Of a DNA stretch of 28,458 bases, positions 13,370 through 22,324 are shown one piece after another. The notes below the pieces were generated by a model. It did no database searches and was not told where the DNA came from. It worked only from the letters and a program-made list of their open reading frames with translations. Position 1 is the first letter of the stretch, and every line of letters begins with the position of its first letter. This DNA comes from Candidatus Cibiobacter qucibialis (GTDB taxonomy: Bacteria > Bacillota > Clostridia > Oscillospirales > Ruminococcaceae): NCBI GenBank assembly GCA_004000625.1, contig SAUS01000036.1:1-28458 (forward strand). Reading direction: 5' to 3'. The position numbers were made by a program, and so were the translations under genes.

Positions 13370-14230
13370 ATGGACGGGATGGATAAAAACAAAACGTTTT
13401 TAATTGTGGGCCTGGGCCTGCTGGGCGGCAAATATGCCCAGGTGCTCAGCCAGAAAGGCTACCGCGTGACCGGCATTACCCACAGCCAGAGCACGCTGGA
13501 TTATGCGCTGGAACACGCCTATATCTGCGAGGGCCGCAACGAAAACTTTGACGACCTGGTGCGGAACGCGGATTACATCATCTTTGGCCTGTACCCCACT
13601 GTGCTGCTGGAATGGGTCAAGCAGTACGGCCACCTGGTCCGCCCCGGCACGCTGGTAACCGATGTTTCCGGCGTAAAGCGCGGCGTGGTGGAGCCGGTGC
13701 AGCAGATGCTGCCGGAGGGCGTGGAGTTCATTGCCAGCCACCCCATGGCCGGCCGTGAGACCAGCGGCGTGGCCCACAGTGCCGAGGTCAACTTTGCCCC
13801 GGCAAACTTTATCATTACCCCCACCGAAAAAAACACCCCGGAAGCCATTGAATGGTGCCGTACCCTGGCCCGCACACTGGGGTTTGCCCGCATTAGCGTG
13901 CTCAGCCCGGCAGAGCATGACCACATGATCGGCTATGTCAGCCAGCTGTGCCATGCCATTGCCGTCAGCCTGATGTGCGCCAGCGATAACACCGAGCTTG
14001 CCAAGTATACCGGGGACTCTTTCCGCGACCTGACCCGCATTGCGCGCATCAACGATAAAATGTGGGCGGAGCTGTTCTTGTGGAACAAGGATAATCTGAT
14101 TAGTGAGATCGATATGTTCAGTGATGCACTTGCCACCATGCGCCAGAAACTGGTGGATGACGACCGCGAAGGGCTGGAAAAAATGTTCCGCCTTTCCACC
14201 GAGCGCCGCAAGGCATTTGATAAAAAATAA
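13370..14230 (+). CDS. tyrA: Prephenate dehydrogenase
   Basis: Oxidises prephenate to 4-hydroxyphenylpyruvate in the tyrosine branch. The 286 residues contain the NAD Rossmann loop GLGLLGG (14-20), the TDVSGVK segment (97-103) and the catalytic SHPMAGRE (123-130, His124). An all-helical dimerisation half follows. Many Firmicute TyrA proteins end with an ACT regulatory domain, but this one stops after the helical domain, so tyrosine feedback through ACT is absent. ATG 13370 has GGGGTGA about 10 nt upstream, inside the aroA stop region; ATG 13379 is an alternative. Last enzyme gene of the aromatic operon. Confidence 0.93.
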   Translation: MDGMDKNKTFLIVGLGLLGGKYAQVLSQKGYRVTGITHSQSTLDYALEHAYICEGRNENFDDLVRNADYIIFGLYPTVLLEWVKQYGHLVRPGTLVTDVSGVKRGVVEPVQQMLPEGVEFIASHPMAGRETSGVAHSAEVNFAPANFIITPTEKNTPEAIEWCRTLARTLGFARISVLSPAEHDHMIGYVSQLCHAIAVSLMCASDNTELAKYTGDSFRDLTRIARINDKMWAELFLWNKDNLISEIDMFSDALATMRQKLVDDDREGLEKMFRLSTERRKAFDKK

Positions 14231-14271
14231 CCGGGAAGCCGGTCTGTTTTGCCGGAAGGGAGGCGGCCTTT

Positions 14272-15267
14272 ATGCCCCGTAAAGAAGGACAAAAATTAAA
14301 GCTGCTTACGTTGTTGGAAATTTTTGTGCGGGAAACCGACGAAAAGCACCCCATCAGTGTGCCGCGCATGGTAGAACTGCTGAAAGAGCGCGGCATTGTG
14401 GCAGAGCGCAAAAGCGTGTATGACGATATCCAGACCCTGAACGAAATGCCGGATACCCCCTTTGAGATCGTGCAGCAGCGCGGCCGCGGGGGCGGGTATT
14501 ATATGGTGGATACCCCGTTTGAACTGGCGGAGCTGAAACTGCTGGTGGACGCTGTGTATGCCAGCAAGTTCATCACTGCGCGCAAAAGCAAGGTGCTGAT
14601 CGAAAAGCTGGGACGGTTCACCTCCCGCTACCGTCAGGAGGAGCTGGACCGCAAGGTGCTGGTTTCCGGCCGGGTGAAAAGCCAGGAGGAAAAGATCCTT
14701 TACAGCGTGGATACCCTGCACAGCGCCATCACCGCGGGCAACCAGGTGCGGTTCAAATACTGTGACTGGGACCTGCAAAAGCAGATGGTGCCCCGTCATG
14801 AAGGCCAGCTGTACACCGTCAGCCCCTGGGTGATGGTGTGGGAAAACGGAAACTATTATATGATCGCCTATACCGAAGGCCGTCTGAAGCACTACCGCGT
14901 GGATAAAATGCGCAAGGTGGAGCTGCTGCCGGATACCGAACGTGAAGGCGCTGAGGAATACGCCGAATTTGACGTAAACCAGTATATGCAGCAGATGTTT
15001 GATATGTTCAACGGCCCGGTGCGCAAAGTGACCATGCGGTGCGAAAACCGCCTGGCCGGGGCGATGATCGACCGGTTTGGCACGGGGGTTACCCTGGTGC
15101 GCAACCCGGATGGCGACCACTTTAATGTGGTGGTAAATGTGCAGGTCAGCCCCCGGTTTTACGGCTGGGTGGCCGGCTTTGGCACAGGAATCGAAATTCT
15201 GAACCCACCCAGCGTGCGTGCAGAAATGAAGAAAAAGCTGGATGAGCTGGAGGGCCTTTACCGCTGA
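14272..15267 (+). CDS. WYL-domain transcriptional regulator
   Basis: The 331-residue protein begins with a DeoR-like winged helix-turn-helix (about 5-75: LLTLLEIFVRET, then PRMVELLKERGIVAERKSVYDDI with a GRGGGYYM wing). A helical linker follows, then a WYL domain (about 140-225, with the core WVMVWENGNYYMIAY and HYRVDKMRKVEL) and the C-terminal extension typical of the family. WYL domains sense nucleic acids or small ligands. Such proteins are usually stand-alone regulators of stress or defence genes, but here it sits 41 nt after tyrA and overlaps the next gene by one base (TGATG). Its targets cannot be read from the sequence. GGGAGG precedes the start. Confidence 0.9.
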   Translation: MPRKEGQKLKLLTLLEIFVRETDEKHPISVPRMVELLKERGIVAERKSVYDDIQTLNEMPDTPFEIVQQRGRGGGYYMVDTPFELAELKLLVDAVYASKFITARKSKVLIEKLGRFTSRYRQEELDRKVLVSGRVKSQEEKILYSVDTLHSAITAGNQVRFKYCDWDLQKQMVPRHEGQLYTVSPWVMVWENGNYYMIAYTEGRLKHYRVDKMRKVELLPDTEREGAEEYAEFDVNQYMQQMFDMFNGPVRKVTMRCENRLAGAMIDRFGTGVTLVRNPDGDHFNVVVNVQVSPRFYGWVAGFGTGIEILNPPSVRAEMKKKLDELEGLYR

Positions 15268-17321
15268 TGCAGACAGCAAAACAAAAGCTCAAACGCGCAG
15301 CACCGTGGCTGTTTTTGCTGCTGGTGCTGGCCGGGCTTGCCGCAGTGCGCGGTCTTGCCGCCAATTATGAGATCGGGTACGAGATCATGAACGGCGACTT
15401 CCAGAATTATAACCCGGTGCGCCACCTGCTGGCCGGGCAGGTACCTTATCGTGATTTTACCGTCTACCTTGGTGCGGGCGAGCTGTACAGCGTGGGCGGT
15501 TTGCTGCTGGTGCTGGGCAACAGCTTTGGCCGCAGCATGTTTGCCACAAACTTTTGCACCTGGTTCTATTTTGAGCTGCTGGTGCTGGCGGTCTGCCTGG
15601 TGGTCATCGGCACTGCCCGTGCGGCCCGCGCGGCAGCGCTGGCGCTGTGCAGCGTGTTTTTTGCCTATGTGCAGGGGGCAAACCTGCCGTTTGCCGGTCA
15701 AGTGAACACCCTGCTGAGCTATGCCGCCGCCAACGGCAACAGCGCCCGCATGATGCGCTCAGCCGCTTTAACACTGGCGGTACTGGTCATCCTGCTGGGA
15801 CTGCATTTCTGGCAGCAGGATACAAGCAGGCGGCTGTTGGCCCCGGCGGTGCTGGTGCCCTTTGCCGCAGGCTTTTTTGTGCCTTGGAGCAATGATATGG
15901 GCGGCGCTGCCTATATTTCCATTGCGCTGGGGTATGGGCTGTATCTCATCCGGCTGTATCGCAGTTCCATCGGTAAAATTGTGGTGCAGACACTGCGCTA
16001 CATCGTTACCAGTGTGGTGGGGCTTGGCGTTTCGGTGCTGCTCATCAGCTGGGGGCACCCGCTGGCCTGGCTGCGCCAGACCCGCGGAACCAGCGCTTAC
16101 CAGACTTGGTATTACGGCAATACCCTCAGCGACCGGGTGTGCAGCGTGGCAGACCTGCACTGGCCGGGCGCGGCAGTGTTCTGCCTTGCGGCGGCACTGG
16201 CGTTTGCCATCGGTATTTTTGTCTGCCGCAGCAAACGCTCTGCTGTGTTGGCGGCCGGGGGCTTTGCCCTGACACTGGGCATGGTGCTGTGGAACCTGCT
16301 GTACGGCATGATCAGTGCCTCCAACAATGGGCCCACGGGCGGCGCGGCGGCGCTGGCTGCCGTACTGGCCCCGGCGTGTATCATCAAAGCGGTGCTGCTG
16401 GTTTGCCAAAAGGTAAGCTTTCCGCAGGTTGCAGCGCGCATTGTGCCCGCAGGCTGTGCGGTGCTGGGGGCCGCTGTGCTGGCCGTCGGCATGGCTGGGC
16501 AGGTGCAGACCCGCATTGGCGGGCACGAGGGCTATACCTTTGTGCCGGAGCTGGGCGGTTGGATCGGTGACCAGGCCGAAAAGCTGGCAACCGAAAAGGA
16601 ACTGACGGCGGGCAAGCGGCTGTTTGGCACCTATTCCAGTGCGCTGGAAGCCATGACTGGCCAGCTGCAGCCTACCGGCACGGATTACATCATCCATGCC
16701 TTGGGGGATCGCCAACGCCTGGCGTACCTGCAAACCTTCCAGCAGGGAAATTTTGACATTGTCGTGACCCCCAGCCCCAAGGTGGCCCCGCCGGAGCGGT
16801 GGAGCCGCAACGCCAACTGGTGGTTCTACCGGGAGCTGTACCGTTACTGGCAGCCGGTGGCAAACACCTTCCAGTCCGGCGGCATGCACCTTTTCTGGGA
16901 GCGCACCGGAACCGATAACAATCTGAACGTGGAAGCCACGACCGCTGCCACCCTGCAGGGAGATGGCACTGTGCTGGTGACCGTAACGGCGGCGGACGCG
17001 GATTTTTGCGGTGTGGCGGATGTAACGCTGCACTATGGGCTGGTCAGCTCTGACAGCATGGACCACCCGTTTGACCGGCAGTTCCTGCATGTGACCTGTG
17101 TGACGGAAAACGAACTCTGCGCCGCCGCGGAACGCGACACCAACCAGGGCGATTTCTACCTGCCCACCGACCGCGACAGTTACGAGGTGCCTATCACCAT
17201 TTCCAACGGTGTGGGGCAAATTCTGCTGACGGCAAAATCCGGCAGCGGCACCGTGTACCCGCAGGTAAACGCAGTTGAAGTGAATGCGACGTATCAGGAT
17301 TGGGAGTACTTTTTCGAATAA
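15267..17321 (+). CDS. Large polytopic membrane protein, GT-C glycosyltransferase-like
   Basis: The 684-residue protein has an N-terminal signal-anchor helix (about 12-32), then roughly ten more membrane helices up to about residue 425, then a soluble domain of about 250 residues. The loop after the first helix reads GDFQNYNPVRHLLAGQVPYRDF, the Asp-containing first extracytoplasmic loop expected of GT-C enzymes that use lipid-linked sugars; PYRDF recurs in that superfamily. The soluble domain includes FDIVVTPSPKVAPPERW and a beta-rich end. Substrate unknown. ATG 15267 overlaps the regulator stop, so it is cotranslated with it, and it precedes a glycan cluster, which supports a role in surface polysaccharide synthesis. 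The GT-C assignment is an inference from topology and one motif. Confidence 0.6.
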   Translation: MQTAKQKLKRAAPWLFLLLVLAGLAAVRGLAANYEIGYEIMNGDFQNYNPVRHLLAGQVPYRDFTVYLGAGELYSVGGLLLVLGNSFGRSMFATNFCTWFYFELLVLAVCLVVIGTARAARAAALALCSVFFAYVQGANLPFAGQVNTLLSYAAANGNSARMMRSAALTLAVLVILLGLHFWQQDTSRRLLAPAVLVPFAAGFFVPWSNDMGGAAYISIALGYGLYLIRLYRSSIGKIVVQTLRYIVTSVVGLGVSVLLISWGHPLAWLRQTRGTSAYQTWYYGNTLSDRVCSVADLHWPGAAVFCLAAALAFAIGIFVCRSKRSAVLAAGGFALTLGMVLWNLLYGMISASNNGPTGGAAALAAVLAPACIIKAVLLVCQKVSFPQVAARIVPAGCAVLGAAVLAVGMAGQVQTRIGGHEGYTFVPELGGWIGDQAEKLATEKELTAGKRLFGTYSSALEAMTGQLQPTGTDYIIHALGDRQRLAYLQTFQQGNFDIVVTPSPKVAPPERWSRNANWWFYRELYRYWQPVANTFQSGGMHLFWERTGTDNNLNVEATTAATLQGDGTVLVTVTAADADFCGVADVTLHYGLVSSDSMDHPFDRQFLHVTCVTENELCAAAERDTNQGDFYLPTDRDSYEVPITISNGVGQILLTAKSGSGTVYPQVNAVEVNATYQDWEYFFE

Positions 17322-17401
17322 CGCGGAAAAAACTGCAGGTCCGGCAGCGGGAGTGGAAAGTTGTAAAATCTGCTTCAGCGCCGCAGCAAAACCGCCGTTG
17401 G

Positions 17402-17430
17402 TTGAAACCGGATGGATTTTATGATATACT
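17402..17430 (+). promoter_or_regulatory. Sigma-A promoter with extended -10 for the polysaccharide genes
   Basis: TTGAAA (17402-17407), 17-bp spacer, TGATATACT (17422-17430) giving -10 TATACT with an upstream TG. Transcription would start near 17437, only 8 nt before the ATG at 17445, which has no ribosome site. This supports the TTG start at 17472. Confidence 0.8.
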
Positions 17431-17471
17431 AAAATGATTGAAATATGGCGTACAGAGAGGGGGCAGCAGGA

Positions 17472-18884
17472 TTGCTCAGTGAAAATCAGCGTATCAGGGG
17501 CTTGATCAGCAGTGTGATTGATATTGTGCTGCTGATTGCCGCATACCTGCTGGCCAATTTCCTGCGCTTTAACTGGCTGCCTTTTTTTGAGGAGGGCGGC
17601 GCCGGCCCGGCACTGGATATTGCCCGCAGCCCTATGGTTGCCTTGGGGTGGGCGGGCTACGCCGTGGTGATGGTGCTGCTCTATTGGAGCCGCGGGCTGT
17701 ATAACCCCTCACGCCTTCGGGGGCTGTGGCAGCGCAGCACCACCATTGCGTTCGGCAACGCGCTGGGCGTGGTGGGCTTTATGGCGCTGCTCTTCGTTTT
17801 CCGCCTGCAAAACTTCTCCCGCGGGGTCATGCTGCTGCTGTACGGGTTCAGCACCGGCTTTTTGATCTTCAAGCGGATGATCAAGCGCTGGTATGACCGT
17901 GCCCGCAACCGGAAAGGGGAGGACCTGCGCCATATCTTGCTGGTCGGCGGCGGCGATATGGCTGCCAAGTACCTGCTGGCACTCGAACATAACCCGTATT
18001 ATGGCTTCCATGTGGATGGCTACCTGGCGCCTTATGCCAACCCGGACCTGGATGTGCGCTACCTGGGCGGATATGACAAAATGGAAGTCACGCTGGATGA
18101 ACCCGGCATTGACGAGGTGGTGGTGGCCCTGGATGCCGCCGAGATGCACATGCTGACCCGCGCCTTTGCCGCCTGCGATAAGCACGGCACCCGCATTACC
18201 ATGGTGCCGTTTTATAACGATTACCTGCCCGCCCGCCCCACCATTGATGTGCTGGGCGATTGTAAGCTCATCAACATCCGGCAGACGCCGTTTGATAATA
18301 TCCTGAACGCCTTTATCAAGCGCGCCATGGATGTGGTGGGCAGCCTGGTGCTGATTGTGCTCACCAGCCCCATCATGCTGGGGGTAGCCATCGGTGTCAA
18401 GCTGTCCAGCCCTGGGCCGATCATCTTTAAGCAGGAGCGCGTGGGGCTGAACAAACGCCCCTTTATGATGTATAAGTTCCGCTCCATGCGGGTGAACGCC
18501 GCCGAGGATTCGGCCTGGAGCACCAACAGCGACCCGCGCAAAACGCGGTTCGGCAGCATTATCCGCAAATTCAGCCTGGATGAACTGCCGCAGTTTTTCA
18601 ATGTATTAAAAGGGGATATGAGCCTGGTTGGCCCGCGGCCAGAGATCCCGTTCCATGTAGAGCATTTTAAGGAAGAAATTCCCCGTTACCTGGTGCGCCA
18701 GCAGGTGCGCCCCGGCCTGACCGGCTGGGCGCAGATCAACGGCCTGCGCGGTGACACTGATATTGCGGAGCGTATCCGTTATGATATCTGGTACATCGAA
18801 AACTGGACCGTTGCACTGGATATCAAAATTTTGTTCCGCACCGTGTTTGGCGGCAAAATGGTCAACGATGAAAAGATCCAGTAA
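17472..18884 (+). CDS. Polyprenyl-phosphate sugar-1-phosphate transferase (WcaJ/WbaP type)
   Basis: Initiates a surface glycan by moving a sugar phosphate onto undecaprenyl phosphate. The N-terminal half has four membrane helices and a CoA-binding-like Rossmann domain (HILLVGGGDMAAKYLL). The catalytic C-terminal half begins KRAMDVVGSLVLIVLTSP, then has GPIIFKQERVGLN, FRSMR, LDELPQF, GDMSLVGPRPE and RPGLTGWAQING, all hallmarks of bacterial sugar transferases. I place the start at TTG 17472 because AGAGAGGGGG lies 8 nt before it; ATG 17445 is in frame, adds 9 residues and has no ribosome site. It lies 22 nt before the first GT4 gene and is probably the first gene of the glycan operon. The sugar is not predictable, though glucose or galactose phosphate is usual. 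Confidence 0.93.
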   Translation: MLSENQRIRGLISSVIDIVLLIAAYLLANFLRFNWLPFFEEGGAGPALDIARSPMVALGWAGYAVVMVLLYWSRGLYNPSRLRGLWQRSTTIAFGNALGVVGFMALLFVFRLQNFSRGVMLLLYGFSTGFLIFKRMIKRWYDRARNRKGEDLRHILLVGGGDMAAKYLLALEHNPYYGFHVDGYLAPYANPDLDVRYLGGYDKMEVTLDEPGIDEVVVALDAAEMHMLTRAFAACDKHGTRITMVPFYNDYLPARPTIDVLGDCKLINIRQTPFDNILNAFIKRAMDVVGSLVLIVLTSPIMLGVAIGVKLSSPGPIIFKQERVGLNKRPFMMYKFRSMRVNAAEDSAWSTNSDPRKTRFGSIIRKFSLDELPQFFNVLKGDMSLVGPRPEIPFHVEHFKEEIPRYLVRQQVRPGLTGWAQINGLRGDTDIAERIRYDIWYIENWTVALDIKILFRTVFGGKMVNDEKIQ

Positions 18885-18905
18885 CCAACCAAAGGAGGGC
18901 TGAGG

Positions 18906-20066
18906 ATGAAAAACGGCAAGCCGAAGGTAGCCATTGTGCATGACTGGCTGGTGGCATACGCCGGTGCAGACCGCGTGGTGGACTGTATGCACCATGTTTT
19001 CCCTGATGCACCCATCTATACCCTCGTCTATGACGAAAACAACATGCCTGCGTGGTTCAAGGATTATGATATCCGCACCACCTATCTCCAAAAGCTGCCT
19101 TTTGCCACCAAGCTGTACCGTGCCATGCTGCCGTGGATGCCCCGCGCGTTTGAAGCACTGGATCTTTCGGAATACGATATGGTCATTTCGTCCTGCTCTT
19201 CCTGCAGCAAGGGCGTGATCACCCGGCCGGACGCCGTGCATATCTGCTACTGCCATACGCCCACCCGCTATGTCTGGGATTTTTATTATACCTACCGCAA
19301 CAATGCCAACGCGCTGGTGCGGGCGGTCATGCCCGGCCAGATGCTCAAGCTGCGCCAGTGGGATAAGTGCGCCGCGGACCGGGTGGACTATTTTATCGCC
19401 AACTCGCATTATATTGCCAAGCGCATCAAAAAATATTACCGGCGCGACAGTGATGTGATCTACCCCTGCGTGCATATCAACGAAGAACCCTTTGTGCCCA
19501 AAGAGGATTTTTACCTTGTGGTGGGCCGCTTTACCTGGTACAAGCGGATTGACCTGGCTGTGGCAGCCTGCACCAAGCTGAACAAGCCGCTGATCGTGAT
19601 CGGCGGCGGCGGCGAGGGCGACAAGCTGCGCGCCATGGCTGGCCCGACCATCCGCTTTTTGGGCGGCGGCCTGAGCGATGAAGAGGTGCGCGGCTATTAT
19701 CTGCGAGCCAAGGCGTTCCTGTTCCCCGGCGAGGAGGATTTTGGCATTACCCCTGTGGAAGCCCAGAGCGCAGGCACCCCGGTGCTGGCCTTTGGCCGCG
19801 GCGGCGCCTGTGAGACTGTGCTGGACGGCAAAACCGGCCTGTTGTTTGACGAGCAGACACCCGAAAGCCTGGAAGCCTGCATCCAGAAGTTTGAGACCGA
19901 AGGCGTGGCTTATCCCCCACAGCAGATCCGGGAACACAGCCGCAGCTTCAGCGAGCAGCGCTTTGAGGACGAGCTGCAGGATTACTGCACCCGCCGCTAT
20001 GCGGACTGGCAGCGTGAGCTGGAAGCCTGCTCTCACCACGAAACCGCCAAGGAGGCCGAAGAGTGA
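18906..20066 (+). CDS. GT4 family glycosyltransferase
   Basis: The 386-residue GT-B enzyme has an N-terminal VAIVHDWLVAYAGADRVVD and a C-terminal donor domain with LVVGRFTWYKRIDLAV, IGGGGEGDKLRA, the strand motif FLFPGEEDFGITPVEAQSAGTPVLAFGRGGACETV, and the E-x7-E catalytic element spanning EDFGITPVE. The start region and the CYCHTPTRYVWDFYY segment resemble WbaZ-type mannosyltransferases. AAAGGAGGG precedes ATG 18906. The stop overlaps the GTG of the next glycosyltransferase by 4 nt. It probably adds an early sugar to the lipid-linked primer; donor specificity is unknown. Confidence 0.9.
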   Translation: MKNGKPKVAIVHDWLVAYAGADRVVDCMHHVFPDAPIYTLVYDENNMPAWFKDYDIRTTYLQKLPFATKLYRAMLPWMPRAFEALDLSEYDMVISSCSSCSKGVITRPDAVHICYCHTPTRYVWDFYYTYRNNANALVRAVMPGQMLKLRQWDKCAADRVDYFIANSHYIAKRIKKYYRRDSDVIYPCVHINEEPFVPKEDFYLVVGRFTWYKRIDLAVAACTKLNKPLIVIGGGGEGDKLRAMAGPTIRFLGGGLSDEEVRGYYLRAKAFLFPGEEDFGITPVEAQSAGTPVLAFGRGGACETVLDGKTGLLFDEQTPESLEACIQKFETEGVAYPPQQIREHSRSFSEQRFEDELQDYCTRRYADWQRELEACSHHETAKEAEE

Positions 20067-21121
20067 ACCCCATTGTGATCAATGGCACAGTGCTGTGTGA
20101 CCCCATCACGGGCATTCCGCGCTTTGTGTATGAAGTTGTGACCCGGCTGGACCCCCTGCTGGAAGGCACCGGCCTGGATGTGCGGCTGTGCTACCGGGAC
20201 GATGGCCGCCCGCTGCACCTGCCCGAACTGAAAAACATCAAAATTGTTCCGCTCAAGGCCATTAAGTATAGTTACAATCTGGTGGTGCTGCCGCGCTACC
20301 TGCGCAAACACCACGCTTTTTACGTTGGCCTTGCCAGCGATATGCTCATGACCCGCCGCAGCGTGGTGGTGCTGCATGATATCCGCCCCCTGGTAATGAA
20401 AACCGACCGTGCGTTTTTCCGCTTCAAGTTCTGGTTCCACTGCCTTTCCACCAAATGGTTTGCCCAGCGGGTGTTCACTGTCAGTGATAACCAGCGCCAC
20501 CTGATCAGCGAGCGACTGGGCATCCCACTGGATAAGATCGGTGTGACCTATAACGGCTGGGAGCATCTGCAGAACGTCCAGCCGGACATGACGGTGTTTG
20601 ACAAGCTGCCTGGTGTGAAGAAAAAAGAATACTATTACGCACTGGGAAGCCTGGCCGGGCACAAAAACTTTAAGTGGGTGCGCGAGGTTGCCGCCCGCAA
20701 CCCGGATAAAACCTTTGTTGTGGCCGGCGGCAAGGACCTTGCTGCCTTTGGCAGCGCCGAAGCAGATGCTGCCCAAAACACCAGCAATATCTTTTACCCC
20801 GGCTATGTGACGGACGGCCAGAACAAAGCGCTGATGCAGAATTGCAAAGGCTTTTTGCACCCTGCTGTGTTTGAAGGGTTCGGCATTCCGCCGCTGGAAG
20901 CGCTCAGCCTGGGGGCACCCATCGCCCTGGCCCGTGCCAGCTGCCTGCCGGAGCTGTATGGCGATACCGCCCGCTACTTTGACCCCTATGACTATGATGT
21001 GGACCTTGACGCGCTGTTTGCCAAGCCTGCGGCCCCGCCGGACAAAGTGCTGGCCAAGTACAGCTGGGAGAAAACCGCACGGTTCTGGCTGGACGAGATC
21101 AAAAAGTGCGCGGAAGCGTAA
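20063..21121 (+). CDS. Second GT4/GT1-type glycosyltransferase
   Basis: The 352-residue GT-B fold protein has an N-terminal GTVLCDPITGIPRFVYEV, where the GIPRF loop is typical of WbnK/mannosyl- or rhamnosyltransferase-like GT4 enzymes. Its central YYALGSLAGHKNFKWV marks the donor domain start. The terminal FLHPAVFEGFGIPPLEAL contains the E-x7-E pair. The start is GTG 20063, overlapping the previous TGA as GTGA, so translation is coupled. The donor sugar cannot be read from sequence. The preceding enzyme is only distantly similar, so this is a separate step rather than a recent duplicate. Confidence 0.88.
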   Translation: MNPIVINGTVLCDPITGIPRFVYEVVTRLDPLLEGTGLDVRLCYRDDGRPLHLPELKNIKIVPLKAIKYSYNLVVLPRYLRKHHAFYVGLASDMLMTRRSVVVLHDIRPLVMKTDRAFFRFKFWFHCLSTKWFAQRVFTVSDNQRHLISERLGIPLDKIGVTYNGWEHLQNVQPDMTVFDKLPGVKKKEYYYALGSLAGHKNFKWVREVAARNPDKTFVVAGGKDLAAFGSAEADAAQNTSNIFYPGYVTDGQNKALMQNCKGFLHPAVFEGFGIPPLEALSLGAPIALARASCLPELYGDTARYFDPYDYDVDLDALFAKPAAPPDKVLAKYSWEKTARFWLDEIKKCAEA

Positions 21122-21350
21122 GAGCAGTTGGGACAGCTCCCGAAAAATAGAAGCACATAACGGTTCGGCAGGGTGGAGCTGCCTCGCCCTTGCAGGATAG
21201 GGAGATACCTCTTACGCAGGGGGACATGCGGTGCGCCTACGCTGTGCACAGATGTTACGTGCATCAAGCTGTATAACCCACCCCGCTGCATACCCCAAAA
21301 TCACGCACCTGAAACACAAAAATCTACCCGCAAAAGGGAAGTGAATATCA
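21122..21350. other. 229-bp intergenic spacer inside the glycan cluster
   Basis: No gene or clear promoter is visible. Weak complementarity exists between GCAGGGTGG near 21170 and CCACCCCGCTGC near 21280, plus local hairpins (for example GGAGCTGCC region, and GGGAGAT/ACCTCTT). Its length and GC-rich repeats stand out in an otherwise tight operon, so it may be a decayed repeat element or a structured RNA leader for the gene at 21351. Confidence 0.35.
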
Positions 21351-22310
21351 TTGGATAAAATAGCAGTTCTTATCCCCTGTTATAACGAATCTCAGACAGT
21401 ACAAAAGGTTGTGATGGATTTCCGCCGCGTTCTGCCGGAAGCTACGATCTATGTGTACGATAACAACTCTACCGATGGCACGGCAGAGCTGGCCCGCACA
21501 GCCGGTGCCGTGGTGCGCCACGAATACCAGCAGGGCAAAGGCAACGTCATCCGCCGCATGTTCCGCGAAATTGACGCCGAAGCCTATATCATGGTGGACG
21601 GCGACGATACCTACCCGGCGGAAGCGGCCCCGGAAATGGTCAAAGCCGTCACCGAACACCAGGCTGATATGGTGGTGGGGGATCGGCTTTCCTCCACCTA
21701 TTACACCCAGAACAAACGCCCGTTCCACAATTTTGGCAACGACCTGGTGCGGTTTTTTACCAACAACCTCTTCGGCGGCCAAATCAAGGATATCATGACG
21801 GGCTACCGTGCGTTCAGCTACCAGTTTGTCAAAACCTACCCGGTGCTGAGCCGCGGCTTTGAAATCGAGACCGAAATGACCATCCACGCCCTGCACCGCA
21901 ACATGCAGGTGGAGAATGTGATCATTGACTATCGTGACCGCCCCGCAGGCAGCGAAAGTAAGCTGAATACCTATTCGGACGGCTTCCGCGTGCTGCGCAC
22001 CATTGCACGGCTGTATAAAAACTACCGCCCGTTCGGCTTTTTCAGCACCCTGGCTGCGGTGCTTGGCATTATCAGCCTGTGCTTTTTGGCCCCTGTTCTG
22101 GGCGAATATTTTGCCACCGGCCTAGTGCCGCGCTTCCCTACGCTGATCGTGTGTGCCTGCGTACTGGTGGCGGCGCTTTTGCTGTTTATTTCCGGCGTGA
22201 TCCTTTCCAGCCAGCTGACAAAGGATGACCGCGATTTTGAATTCCACCTGCAGCAGGTGCAGCAGTGGAAAAACCGTTCCGCTGATCCGTTCAGCCATTC
22301 TGCCAAATAA
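21351..22310 (+). CDS. GT2 family glycosyltransferase (DPM1/GtrB-like)
   Basis: The 319-residue protein has a GT-A domain with VLIPCYNESQTVQKV (6-20), DNNSTDGT (37-44), the metal/donor motif DGDDTYP (83-89) and a later GFEIETEMT. Two membrane helices follow at about 225-250 and 262-288, then a short cytosolic tail. This is the layout of enzymes that move a sugar from a nucleotide donor to polyprenyl phosphate, which would supply a lipid-linked sugar to a GT-C enzyme such as the 684-residue membrane protein nearby. It starts at TTG 21351 with AAGGGAAG upstream; the spacing of about 10 nt is loose. No ATG suits the family start. Confidence 0.88.
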   Translation: MDKIAVLIPCYNESQTVQKVVMDFRRVLPEATIYVYDNNSTDGTAELARTAGAVVRHEYQQGKGNVIRRMFREIDAEAYIMVDGDDTYPAEAAPEMVKAVTEHQADMVVGDRLSSTYYTQNKRPFHNFGNDLVRFFTNNLFGGQIKDIMTGYRAFSYQFVKTYPVLSRGFEIETEMTIHALHRNMQVENVIIDYRDRPAGSESKLNTYSDGFRVLRTIARLYKNYRPFGFFSTLAAVLGIISLCFLAPVLGEYFATGLVPRFPTLIVCACVLVAALLLFISGVILSSQLTKDDRDFEFHLQQVQQWKNRSADPFSHSAK

Positions 22311-22324
22311 CAAGGAGGTTCCCC

